Below are positions 23,690 through 35,130 of a DNA stretch of 64,000 bases, one piece after another. The notes below the pieces were generated by a model, which made no database searches, was not told the DNA's origin, and was given only the letters and a program-made list of their open reading frames with translations. This DNA is from Coptis chinensis (lineage: Eukaryota > Streptophyta > Magnoliopsida > Ranunculales > Ranunculaceae). How positions within the stretch are numbered: position 1 is the first letter of the stretch; each line of letters starts with the position of its first letter. The stretch covers positions 36,170,501 to 36,234,500 of the forward strand of contig CM027377.1 of NCBI GenBank assembly GCA_015680905.1, given 5' to 3'. The position numbers were made by a program, and so were the translations under genes.

Positions 23690-25211
23690 GCCAAAGAGCG
23701 GGGGGGATGAGCTTTCCGCGGACCCTTTTGTCCCGAATCAAACGTGGGGGAGAATTTGAATTTTGGGATGTGCATTCCGGGAGAGAAGCAGAGGGTTCGA
23801 GAAGACCGCCGTGGATATGTCGTGGGACTATCCGAAGGAGTCGGGGGGATGAGCCCTCCGCGGACCCTCGTGTCCAAACAAATGGCGTGTGGGGGTGCGG
23901 ATCCCGAACCCGGCGACAACCAGTCGAGCCCGCTGAGTGGGATGAGCCCTCCACGGATCGAGGAGATGCTAGAGATACATGGGGCAATGAGAGAGAGCCC
24001 AGCGAGAGCCGAAGAAGCGAGCCCCAGCGGGCGGGATGAACCCCGCGGACGAGGAGATGCTAGAGATACATGAGGCAACGAGAGAGCCCCAACAAGCGAG
24101 AGCTCGAGCAAGCCCGTGAGTGGGAGGAGCCACTGCGGGACAAAAGGCAAGAGGCAGGCCCGGTGTCAAAAGAGAGTAGCCCCAGAGCTTGGTTGGCAGG
24201 CTCCGGAGCAAGAGATATCGCGGACATGAGATCCCGAACAACTGGGGGATGAGCCTCCGCGGACATGAGATCCGAAGTCAAACACAGGGGCAAGCAAAGT
24301 TACCCCTCATCGACTCCCTCGGAGGCGTGAGAGAGGGGGATGAGCCCCTGCATGGACATGAGATCCGAAGTCAAACACAGGGAGCAAGTTGAGTAAGCCC
24401 CTCATCCGATTCTCCATTCCGGAGAGAGGATGGCCGGGGGGATGAGCCCTACGGAGATGAGATCAATCGGACTTGGGGCGAGAGCGAGTGGCCCTCAATA
24501 GACTCCACTTCGAGTAGAGATAGTGGGGGGGGGGGATGAGCCTTCCGCGCGCCGGAGTTTTAGAAGGAACAATACTATTGAATTCTACAAAAGAGAAATA
24601 GAGGGGAGGAGGCCCTTTGCAGACGGTATATCGAATTCCATGAGTAAGTGCAAGGGGGATGAGACCCTTGGCGGATACAATGTGGAGTCCTACGAAAGGG
24701 AAATGAAAGGGTGAGACACTCCGCGGACATGATATAGATTTCTATGAAGGAGAGCTTATGGTACGGGGGAGGAGACCTCCGAACATTGTAGTGAAGTTAT
24801 GAGAAGGAGAAATGCGAGGGGCAGAGACAATCCGCGGACATAGTGGTGAGTTCTCGGAAAGAGAGGTCGGCCGAGGTGAGACACTCGCGTGGGCGTAGTA
24901 GTGAGTTCTATGAAGGAGAGCTTATGGTAGGGGTTGAGAGACACATTGTGGGCATCAGATCGAGTTGAAGCGGAGAGAGCGAAGGGGATGAGATCCTTTG
25001 GGGATACGTTAATGGGGTATATGAACAAGAACCCGATGGATTGAGTACTTCACGCGGACATACGGTCGATGAGCGAGTACATGATACGAAATGTCCTAAG
25101 GAGGAGAAAACTACGTACAGTCACAAGATACGGTGGATATCTAGAGTTCAAAGAGAGAGACAAGAAAGTTGGAGGACTTCTCGGGTCCACCGTCGTCATC
25201 GCCGCCAAACC
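23690..25211 (+). repeat. degenerate G-rich repeat block of the capturing element
   Basis: About fifteen imperfect units share the core GGGGATGAGCC..CCGCGGACATGAGAT at irregular spacing of roughly 50-100 bases (for example 23701, 23848, 24246, 24334, 24438, 24530, 24653, 24717, 24822, 24984). GA-rich composition makes several long overlapping ORFs on both strands that look artefactual. It fills the space between the captured helicase and the polypurine tract and may be the element's own 3' region. Confidence 0.65.
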
Positions 25212-25225
25212 CGAGAGGGGGCAAA
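25212..25225 (+). other. polypurine tract
   Basis: CGAGAGGGGGCAAA directly abuts the 3' LTR, as expected for the plus-strand priming site of an LTR retroelement. Confidence 0.75.
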
Positions 25226-25557
25226 TGTAGTAGCCATATTCAGGGATGTATCACATAGGTACTGGGCCAAGAGATAAGGCCCAGACCACAGTATTTGTTG
25301 AGCCCAGAGAAAAGCCCAAGACTAGACTAGGCCCCATGAGGTAAACCTAAGAGAGGGATATAAAAAGGAAGAGAGAGGAGAGTAGAGTGGAAGAGGAAAA
25401 GAAGAGAGACATGGGGGGTGAGGAGAGAGGTGAACTACGGCGGCTTGATCCCGAAATGGGTACGTAGGCAACCAAATTGGTGCAGCCAATCTAAAATATA
25501 GAGTGAATGTGAGTAAAGTTAGAGATTGACGAGATTTGCGGGAAAGAGGTTGTAACA
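25226..25557 (+). repeat. 3' LTR of the gene-capturing element
   Basis: It starts TGTAGTAGCC and ends GTTGTAACA, followed by the TSD gtgtg. It is nearly identical to 17943-18273. Confidence 0.9.
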
Positions 25558-26287
25558 GTGTGAAGTGTCAAATTGTTTCTTCGGACCATTTCTTTTCCCA
25601 CCAACACAAGAGAGCAGCCTAGTCATTATTTTAAATGCCAAAAAAAAATTGTTCAAGTACTAGGTCTCATGTAGTTTAGTCTCGTAATTTGCTCCTTTTT
25701 GAAGATTACTTAAGTACGGAGCATTTGAAACAAACTTAGTGGAATGCATTTGAAGTCTAAGTTATGAATCTAACTTATGGTGGTGATGCTCATACTCTTT
25801 GCAATATGGAAGGAAATCTCACTTTTTAAAAGCCTATTTGTGTTCATGACATACTAACATATGTCTGTTTATGTGCTGCAAATATTATAGGATTGTGTTT
25901 CTTTAATTTATAAATAAGATGAGTTCGCCTGGTGAAAGCAAGATCAACTTCACCATGTGCTAGCTGAGTAACTTTTCATAGAACTTTGTTCTGACCATTT
26001 AGAATGGGAGCCAAAGACTTGGAATGTTGTACTACTGTGTGAAGGTTAGTTCGACACTTAGATTCCCAAGTTACTAGTGAAGTTTCAATAGATGTTATAT
26101 ATCTAACAAAACTTTACACAAAAACGAATTTGAGCAAGAAAACTAAATTGGTTACTTATCTTTACATCATAGTAACGAGGGAACCTTAAATTGTTGTTTA
26201 AAGATATGGAGACCATAAATAGGATCAACTTTGAGAATGATAAATACAAGGTGTATACAATCATGTCTGACATCATGTCAAGATAGT
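25558..26287. other. pre-insertion DNA between two elements
   Basis: AT-rich DNA that was contiguous with the sequence before 17943 until the gene-capturing element inserted. It also ends in atagt, the left TSD of the giant element. No gene is recognised. Confidence 0.5.
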
Positions 26288-27843
26288 TGATAAGCACCCA
26301 AAATGTAACACTAAACCCAGTAGAGAGACGGTGTTTTGGTTAATTATGTGTTTAATGATCATGAAATAATTATATTTTCATACTTTTGCGAGGGTTTTCG
26401 CAGTTAATGTGAATATGATGATAAAACATGCATCAAAGCACGGAATCGTGCATACTTTCGAAGTTTTCTCATTCAAGTCCAAGTGAAGCCAACATAGCCC
26501 CGACTAGAGCCGAAGATTTCAAAGGACAAAACCGGTCTTGAGAGCGGGTCCGTGTGTAAAAAAGCAACAAACTTTGAAACTCACATCTTTCAAACACGGA
26601 CGCCGAAGTTAGGAAAGTGAAGCGCCAAAAGCACTGAGTATGACGAGCTCTACAAAAAAGATAGAAAGTTGTAAAAATGCCGAATTGGGACCGCCATTGG
26701 ATACAATGGACCCACTCTGGCCGTAAGGCATGACGAAGTAAGATATAAGCGGTGGTGATGATGGTCACTTATGTGTGACATCTTGCACATAAGAAAAGAC
26801 AAAAGAAAGAAATACAAACTAGAAAAAGACAAGCTTTGTTAAAAGGTTTTGGATTTTTCTAGAAACATAAAAAGACAAAAAGAAATTAAATGGGAAGATT
26901 TCACGTGAAGGGGCCATATATATATGGATATGGGGGCTGGAGACTAGAGACTTTAGTTTTAGCTTTTCATTTCCTGTTTTCATTTCCAGTACGTTGTCTT
27001 GCTTCCAGTAGCTTTCATACCAGCATCAGTATTGTAAGTCTTTTTACTTAATAAAAGTCAGTTTTTTTTCAGTTAAATTCCTGTTCTTTAATTACTTAGT
27101 ATATACAATAAGATTAATCTATCCATCATGACCATGTGCTAAAATCCTCCCTAGGGGGAGGGTTAATGACGCTCATATTCCGATCCGGATTGACACTTTA
27201 ATGTTCAAGAATCACTACTTAGGAATTAGGTGTAAATTATGCATCCGGTCCCAAAATGATTGAGACTATCCAAGTTTAGATCCGATGCTTTCTATGGTGT
27301 CGATAACTCTCTAATTTGTCCAGTTGATGTAAAATCGACCAGATTTGAAATTATATTCCAAATATGGAATATTAGTTCAACTCCTTATCTTGAAATGAGA
27401 TAAGCTCGAGAGATCGTGCATCTCACTAGAGATTAATACTTCGACGCCGTCTTGGGTTTTGTCTATGAACTCAAGACGGATTAAAACTAATAGTGATATG
27501 GAATCAGAATCGTTGAAATTGATTCTTGCATGAGTGCGGTTAACCCTTCTCATATATCTTTATCCCCTGTTTATTTTACGTAGAAATCATCGTTATTATT
27601 TTTCGTTACTTGCATTGTCGTTAATTTCTCTAAACCTAAAGAAATAACCTAAAATCCTACTCACTAAAATTTGTAAATCCGGTTGTGAACCTTGTCTAGC
27701 CCCTAAAGTATAGGCGATCCCTTACTTGACCTATCCCTACCAACCGACGCGTGAGTAAGGTAACTTGACTAAATGGGCGTTTACGGACTTTGGACTTCGG
27801 ACTTAGGACTTAAAAGAATCAAACCCTAAATTCTTGTTTATCA
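26288..27843 (+). repeat. 5' LTR of the giant element
   Basis: It shares with 56024-61152 the start TGATAAGCACCCAAAA, the block 'ggagactagagactttag', a TTAATAAAAGTC polyadenylation-like region, 'ccctccctaggggg'-type purine blocks, and the end TTTATCA. Length is 1556 bases. No primer binding site follows it; an inverted LTR fragment lies there instead. Confidence 0.8.
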
Positions 27844-27845
27844 AA

Positions 27846-28110
27846 GTGTCAATCAGGATCCTCATATGAGCATCATTAACCCTCCCATTGGGAGGATTTT
27901 AGCTCATGGTCATGATGGATGGATTGATCTTATTAATATACACTAAACAAGTAAATAAAGAACGTGAATTTAACTTGAAAAGAACCGACTTTTATTAAGT
28001 AAAAGGACTTATAGTACTTGAAGCTTGGAAAGCTACCGGAAGGAGAAAGCTACGTCTCGAAATGAAAATAATACAAGAATATAAAGCTAACCACTAAAGC
28101 TAACCTTCGT
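27846..28110 (-). repeat. inverted LTR fragment beside the 5' LTR
   Basis: From gtgtcaatcaggatc onward this is the diverged reverse complement of about 26940-27193 of the adjacent LTR: 'taaccctcccattgggagg', 'gacttttattaagtaaaa' and 'gaaagctaccggaag' appear in inverted order. It begins two bases after the LTR end and replaces the expected primer binding site and gag leader. The right border, after about 28030, becomes vague. Confidence 0.7.
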
Positions 28111-28329
28111 TCGGATCGCGACAAGTAGCCATCACTTTCCACCATCCAACTCATTACCAACGAACAAGTCTTGCTTAGGTTGTTTCCCTTCACCTTACCG
28201 ATAAAGCTTCCGGTTTGGCTCGTGGCGAAGTGCCACAATCCGCGACACATGGGCCAAACTCGCATAAAGCATTCATGATAAAGTTCTCTTTCGAAAAGAA
28301 AACTACATAGATGCTTGAGAAGATTCAAT

Positions 28330-29900
28330 TCTTTTGCTAGCATCCGGGGAATCCTTTACGGAAGCATGGAGCAGATTTCTCGATCGCTTCTCGAATGTCC
28401 TCATCATCATTTCGACACATTTGTCTTAGTCCGTTCATTTTTAATGGTCTCTCTGACTATAAAAAGGAAACATTAGATATCATGAACGGCGGCTGTTTCA
28501 TGGACAAAGGCGTTATTGAAACATACACTTTTCTCAAGAAACATGCTTCACGAAACACCCATTGGGGTAACACTGATTCTTCTAGATCTTCTAACGACAC
28601 TCCTACCAAAGTTACGTCTATGTTCGAGGTCAAACCCGATCCGGAATTAAAAACTCTGATCGAGTCCCTAACCAAAAAGGTCAATGCTCTTTCGGTTCAA
28701 GTAAATGATCAAAAACCAAAACAAGTCATGGCTGTCATCGCTTCCCCATGTCTTCTTTGCTTAAGTCCTGAGCACTCCAATTTTTATTGTCCTTTGGCAT
28801 ACGAGTGCCCTCTCCAACCATCTGAAGAGGCTTGTGATTTCAACATCCCTAATGCACCTTGGCGACAACATCCGAATTTAGCTTGGCGTCCCCCTTCCCA
28901 ACAACCAGCTCCTCTGGGTTTCAACAACCCTCCTGTACGACCACCCACGAACTACAATTCCAACCGTCAAGGAAATCCTCCACAATTCCGCCAAAGGGCA
29001 AAGTTAGTCTCCCAACACTGTTAATATAGGGTACAAAACAACCATGACCTTGTTCCCGCTTAATCAAGGTTATGGCTACCAAAATCAACCCATAAACAAT
29101 AAGCGTAAACTTATTTCCTGGCCGCTCCTTTGGGACAATCCCTTTGATAAAACAAATTTTAAACTTTTATGACTTACATGCATCAACATAATCAAATCAT
29201 AGCATCTATCAGCCCGATCTTTTCAAATTTATTAGCACTGGGATAAAAGTCAAAAGGCCGTGTTTCTGGCCAAGCGGTTCCAAACCCTAAGCCCCCAAAC
29301 GCCTTTGAACTCACCAATGCACCAGGATCTAGTAATCCCAACCGTGGTGAGGTGAATGCAATCACCACTCTTCATTCAGGGCCGAAGCGTTGATAATCAC
29401 ATACATATGCGGACATTGAATCGACGAAAAGCCGCGGGTGACATCCTTCCAACTCCTACCTCGCGAACTATATGGCGGACGAAGTTGTTCCTTCCAAATC
29501 TACAACCACGCTGGGGGAAAACGCGCCATGGTTCCATATGCGAAATTCCACCTAAAAGCTCCATTTCCCCCGTTTGGCAAAGAACAAACGATGAGCATTT
29601 CGATAAGATCGAGAAACCTTCAAAAAATTGACCATAAACCTACCTTTTCTAGATGCACTTAAGCATTTGCCCAAGCATGCCAAGTTTTTGAAGGACATGT
29701 GCACAAACAAAATCCATTTAAGCGAATGTTCCTCAACAAGCATTCCTCATCGGCGGTTTCCCTCCATTACTACTACCAATGGTATGGTTAAATACAAAGA
29801 CCGTGTCGATTATTGTACCATGCGTTTGGGCGACAAAGTATACCGGGCTTCGACTTTTTGACCCGCCCCGGTGTTAACCTACTTCCCTACTACTTATTTA
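28330..29900 (+). pseudogene. gag of the giant element, degenerate
   Basis: A 209-codon ORF (28395-29024) carries the end of a retrotransposon gag capsid domain (CPHHHFDTF is just upstream in another frame; then SDYKKETLDIMNGGCFMDK), then a CX2CX4HX4C zinc knuckle (C-LL-C-LSPE-H-SNFY-C) and a Pro/Gln/Asn-rich tail. After stops and frameshifts the typical Athila gag end follows: PPFGKEQ, DALKHLPKHAKFLKDMCTNK (29645-29705). Gag packages element RNA in cytoplasmic particles. The N-terminal half is missing, consistent with the rearrangement at 27846. Confidence 0.75.
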
Positions 29901-32900
29901 AGCGGTTAGGTCTTCATGAATTAAAACCTACCAACATGACCACTGACTCGCGGATTACTCCATCAAATACCTAAAGGGCATAGAAAACGCCCTAATAAAG
30001 GTCAAGATTTTTACTACCCCGATTGATTTTGCCATTCTAGAACCGAAGTTGTAGCGCCATATTTAAAATACATATTTATTTATTTATTTAAAATTCACTA
30101 GATTGGATTTGGGATATGTGGGCCTTATTTCTGGGCCCGAGTCTGTGTTGGGCTTAGGATTCAAACCTAAGTATATATTCATATTTTTTTTTAGAGAATA
30201 GGGTGGAGAGATGAAAATAAAATAAAAAAAAAAATGGCGCTTTGATTGCTAGAGTGTTAGAAGCGACAATTCGGACGATGAGGGATTCGTCGAGTTTTAA
30301 TACAGGTGAGTAGATTAGTTTTCTATTTCACGTCTAAATTTATTGTTTAGCCGCTAATGTTTTCGGCTCATTCTTCTGTCATTATTATCTGTCCGGTCTA
30401 TGTTAAACACTTGTTAAATTGTCGTGGTTAAAACTCGAAAATCGACATTGGTATCGAAGCTTGAAGTTGTTAATGGCGTATGAAGCCCCACAAAAAGATT
30501 TCGGCGTGTTTCGTTTAAACTCTTTTTTGTTTGTGGTTTTGAAACTCTAAACTTAAAGTCATTTGAAGCTTTAAAAGGCGTTAATGGCGTCGCCTATCAG
30601 GACCTTTTCATTTGAACCCCTTGTCTTTATGATTTTTACTTTGTGGATTTGAGGTTGGTTATTGATATTGGGTGTGATTTGTGAAGCTCATACCGTTCAT
30701 CAATGGTGTCTTCGCGATTTGGTGGAGGGTGAGTGATCGGTGGCGGTGCTTGTTGGGTGGTATGGGAAGAGTGTGGGTTTTGATATTGGTTGTTGGTGTA
30801 TGGGTAAAGTGTGTTGATGATTTGGTGGTGGAGAAAGGGTGATGTCGAAGCTTTGAATCCGACGTTAATGGCGGCGAGAAATTTCCAGATCTAGCGTTGG
30901 TTGAAGAATTTTGAATTTAAGAATTGAGGTTTTTCCTTTTGTGAAAGTTGTAGGGGTTTTGTTTTGGGTGATTTCGATTGGGTTCACCGGGTAGTGGTTG
31001 TATAGGGGTTGGTGTTGGTGGTTTGGTGGAGAAGAAATCGGAGGGAGAAGATGACGGTGAGTGTCATCCAGTACTCCCGCGTGCATGGTAATTGAGTTAT
31101 GTTCGGATACCTTAGTTGGACCGAACCAACTGATGGTTTTGGAGGGCGGTGGTGGAGAAGAAGGGTGGTGAGGTGAGGGAAGATGACCTCTTTAGTTGGG
31201 CATTTACCGGCCTAACATTAGTTTGTTGGTTGGTAGGAACTAAGTTAGTTTTGTGCGGGCCCGGTTTAGTTTAAGTTGTTTTGGGGCCAAAGCTAATTAG
31301 TTTTCCTTGGGATGAAATCTATTTGTTTTGAAATGGGACTAAATTAGTTTATTTTGTGTTGGGGGCGGTTTCATTTTAGTAGTTTGTGGGCTAACCAATT
31401 AAAGTTTTGGGCGGTTTAAGTTTCATTTTTTGTTGGCTTGGGCCGAAACCAATTAGCTTTCTTTGGGCCAGTTTCAAGTTTGTTTTGGGACCGGTCCATA
31501 TAACTTAAAATAGATCCAATGGGGTCTTTAAATATTTAGACTTTTGGGTTTTGGTTTTGGGCTTTGATTGTGGATGTGGGATCATTTTAATTGTACTCAC
31601 GTTTTATGTTGTAAATTGTATGGACAAATCAAATGCTAAAATGTTGTGGAAGCTTGTATAAATTTGGTTGTCATTATCTAAGAAAGATTTGACATTGATA
31701 TTGTGTATATTTTGACACGTAACGAGATAGAAACTTTAGGAGATATAATATTCTTAAAACGCTTATAAAAATGTTATGTGATACATTTGAAGCAATTGTG
31801 ACATTATATAATATGTTGGGATATATATATTAAATGCAATAGTTTTGGAGAAATAAATGTATAAATGCTCCATTATTTTTATCGTGAGATGCTACTAGGA
31901 GGTAGTAGAGTATTTGTGGATATTTCCCCATTCGGATCGCGTAGGCGTAGTGCAATAATATATTGCACGTGAAAAATGAAAGTGGTTATGAGATATATTG
32001 AGATATTTCCAAATATGGTGGCTTAGTGCAACAATTTATTTGGCACGTGATAGAGTGAAATGGTTATGAGACATGAAGGTATGATTTTGAATAAATTACG
32101 AATGAAAATCCTAGAACCTAGCTACCACAACTCATGTGATTTGGCCCTTGTGATGGTATGTGATCTGATTGGCCGCCGGGCATTTTGATGAATCTGAATG
32201 GCCCCTTCCGGGCGTAAGTAATGTGATTGGCCCCTTACGGCATTTCGGTGAAATTTGAATGGCCCTTCCGGTGTAGCCGAATGGTGGCTTGATTATTCCG
32301 TTCGCAAAATTAGAATGAGATCGCTTGGCGATATTTTATGCCGTATAATGGCGGTACTCACATAATGGCTTTTCGTGTGAGGGTTACCTAGTGTGTGGCA
32401 TCCCATTTAGTTAGTTCACATGCGGAGTGGTTCATTATGTGAGGGAGGCATGTGGATGTACATGTTCGGCGTTGGGAAGCGATTGTGGTAGCTAGGGAAA
32501 CTAGGTAAAACATAGATACGACGTGATTTTAGGGACACGCAAAGAAAGCCTTAATTAATATAATTATGGTAATATGCTGATTAATGATATATCTTTAAAT
32601 AGATGATGATATATAGTTTTGCAGAAGGGTGGGTCAAACTAATTACTTGTGCAGAGACGACCCACTCTGTAATTGAGCATGAAATGTGGTAAGTATAGAA
32701 TATGCTTGGCTGGTTATTAGTTTAGTTAGAACACAAGGCGCCTCGTGGAGAAACTAAATGCCTTTTTATTATGCGTATGGTTTGTTGTGTGGTTAGTGGG
32801 AAGTTAAGGCACCTCAGTGGAGGAACTACCTGCCTTACTTATTGTAGTTAAGAATGTCATATTAGTTGTTGGAAGTTAAGGCGCCTCGGGGGAGGAACTA

Positions 32901-33540
32901 ACTGCCTTATGGATTGTGTATGTATATGTATAAGTATATGTTGTATTTTAGGGATACTCACACCAGTATTGTTTATAATGTTGACCCGATTTGCATGTTT
33001 GCTTATCGAGTGTGTTCATTAAATAAACATAGTTGATAAGTCTTGACAGGTTTAGTGTTGAAGAAGGTTGGTTGCTGCTTGTGGTTTGCGTTAGCGTCGC
33101 ATTTCATGATAGGCTTTGTTTTCCCTGGAGGTGAAATAGCTTTTCAGTTTAGACAATGTTTTTGTATTTTCATTTGTAATTTTAATTAAAGAGTTATTGA
33201 AAGGAGATTTGTAACCTAATCATATTTGTGAATTTTTGTAATGAAGAGGACTTTTGGTTTAGTAAAAATTTTATTGGTTTTAATTATCCGTATTTAAAGA
33301 TTTAAATGATTATGGATTTTGGGAGTTGAGAGTCGTCACACCTCAAAAATCGAAGAGTCGAGAACAAATATTGTTTTTCTGAATGCGAAATCAGGGGTGT
33401 GATGAAGTTGCTTGTGACTCCATTCCTATCATTTTAGGGCGTCTATTTCTTGCAATCTGCTAACACTCTCATCAATTGTCGGGATGGTTCAATGACAATG
33501 TCTTTTCGGGAACCTTTATGTAGAAGTAAATGTGTTCAAC
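29790..33540 (+). pseudogene. retroviral-type aspartic protease, split by a solo LTR
   Basis: MRLGDKVYRAS leads to a protease whose active site should read D-L/T-G; here the frame around 29855 gives LTRPGVNLLP, so the catalytic Asp is lost. The downstream half (RLGLHELKPTNMT, then DFAILEP) stops at 30049, where the 3.35-kb LTR enters. It resumes at 33409 with CDSIPIILGR and NTLINCRDGSM, the flap-to-C-terminal part of the family. Several frameshifts are present. Confidence 0.75.
30050..33403 (+). mobile_element. 3.35-kb solo LTR, copy 2, inside protease
   Basis: It starts TGTAGCGCC and ends GGTGTGAT, between perfect 5-bp duplications gaagt (30045-30049 and 33404-33408). Full-length match, inverted relative to it, with 10544-13886: GGGCCCGAG block, 'gggatttcgtcgag', 'ggccgaaac' block, 'aaggcgcctcg'/'ggaggaact' repeats (32735-32900), and the end 'cacacctcaaaaatcgaagagtcg'. 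No internal element genes. The protease frame on both sides shows the exact insertion point. Confidence 0.9.
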
Positions 33541-35130
33541 TTAATGAAACAACTTCGATCGATCCTCGACCTCGGGGTGAGATTAGCCTGGTTGATAGTC
33601 CGGCTTTTCACAGGAATACTTTGCAAACTCTTTTCTCCCAGACGAGGTACACTAATTTCTTTCTTTTGATAATCCTGAATTTGACTATGACTCGTACATT
33701 AAAGATGTCCACGCATTATTAGAGTCACTACCATTATTTGACCCTACTGCTGCGTTTCCAACCTGATTGAGGAAGAATCGAACTTCGCTATTTTCCATTG
33801 AAAAGAGCGACCCCTCGCGAATCCTTGATCCCCAATCCTCCAACTCGGTTTAAAACCTCTACCTTCTGAATTGTAGTACATGCATCTCGATCTCGATGGT
33901 AGTCACCCTATAATAACTTCTTCTCACTTGACTACCGACGAAGAACGCACGTTTGATTTGTATCATTCATGAACACCGCTCCACTATCGGATGGTCCTTA
34001 GATGATATCAAATGAATAGACCCTAGTGTTACGCACGCATCGCATACATCCGATGATGACAAAACAAAGACATCGCGAGAACCGATAATGTCGCTTTAAC
34101 CCCACCCCACCATGAAAGAGGTGGTGAGGGAGGAAGTTTTACGTTTACTTGATGCAAGTATCATATACCCTATCTCGATGATAGTGGGGGTTAGTCCTGT
34201 CCATGTTGTTCCCAAAAGTCCGGCATTACAGTTGTGCAAAATGAAAATTATGAATGCATCTCCACTTGCATTCCAGTGAAATAGAGAATTTGCATTGACT
34301 ATCGCAAACTTAATGCCAGAACACGTAAAGATCAATTTCCTCTTCCATTCATTGACCAGATGCTAGAACGTTTAGCCGGTCATGCTTACTATTGTTTTCT
34401 TGATGGCTATTCGGCTATTTCCAAATTGTCATCGATCCAAATTGAGCAAGAAAAGACAACTTTCACATGTCCCTTTGGCACCTTTGCAATACAAGCGAAT
34501 GCCTTTTAGTCTTTGCAATGCCCTGCTACCTTCAAGTATTACATGCTTCACATTTTTAGTGATATGGTGGAACGTTATATGGAAGTCTTCATGGACGAAT
34601 TTTCCATTTATGGGATTGACGACTGCCTATCAAACCTTTCTAAAGTGTTAACACGTTGCGAAGAGAAAAATATGGTGCTTAATTGGGAGACGTGTCATTT
34701 CATGCTTACCAAAGGAATTGTTCTAGGTTATATTGTTTCGAAAGACGGGATAGAAGTTGATAAAGCTAAAATTGTTAAAATTGCTTCGCTACCTATCCCC
34801 CGAACAGTTTGCGATATACGTGTTTTTTTAGGCCATGCTGGGTTTTACAGGCGATTCATTCAGGATTTTTCTAAAGTTGCTTGACCCTTAACCAATCTCC
34901 TACTTAAGAATACAGTCTTCGACTTCAATTTCAATTGCAAACAAGCTTTTGAAACTCTAAAAACCGCCCTGACTACCGCTCCTATCATTCAACCCCCTGA
35001 TTGGTCTCAAGTCTCAACCATTCGAACTGATGTGTGATGCTAGCAACTTTGCTATTGGCGCTATACTAGGCCAACGACGTGATGACAAACCCATTGTCAT
35101 TTTATTTATTTTAATAAAACTCTTAATAAC
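33541..35130 (+). pseudogene. reverse transcriptase and RNase H start, degenerate
   Basis: RT motifs of the Ty3-gypsy type appear across changing frames: EEVLRLLDASIIYP (about 34125), a Y-F-L-D-G-Y-S-G-Y region near 34390-34425, RMPFSLCNA (34500), VFMDEFSIYG (34585) and VLGYIVSKDGIEVD..FLGHAGFYRRFI (34725-34860). The catalytic pair normally read as D-D is D-E here, an expected loss-of-function change. A tether/RNase H start follows (LMCDASNFAIGAILGQ, 35028-35075). In the intact element this enzyme copies RNA to DNA. Stops and indels make it dead. Confidence 0.85.

Larger units (their letters stand above)
17943..25557 (+). mobile_element. LTR element carrying captured host gene fragments
   Basis: A complete 7.6-kb LTR element. 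It has near-identical LTRs (17943-18273 and 25226-25557), a perfect TSD gtgtg (17938-17942 and 25558-25562), a PBS starting TGGCGCC two bases after the 5' LTR, and a polypurine tract (CGAGAGGGGGCAAA) abutting the 3' LTR. No gag, protease, RT or integrase is visible. The interior holds fragments of unrelated host genes, all on the plus strand: an unknown ORF, an ARF-like patch, Hsp70-14/15-like, PPR and DEAH helicase, followed by a degenerate repeat. It must have been mobilised in trans. The missing introns in the Hsp70-like piece suggest capture from mRNA by template switching; maize Bs1 is a known precedent for gene capture by an LTR element. Confidence 0.85.

Noticed and set aside
23643..24392. 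Many overlapping ORFs of 60-154 codons on both strands
   Set aside because: They arise from GA/GC-rich degenerate repeats in the capturing element; no frame has a motif.
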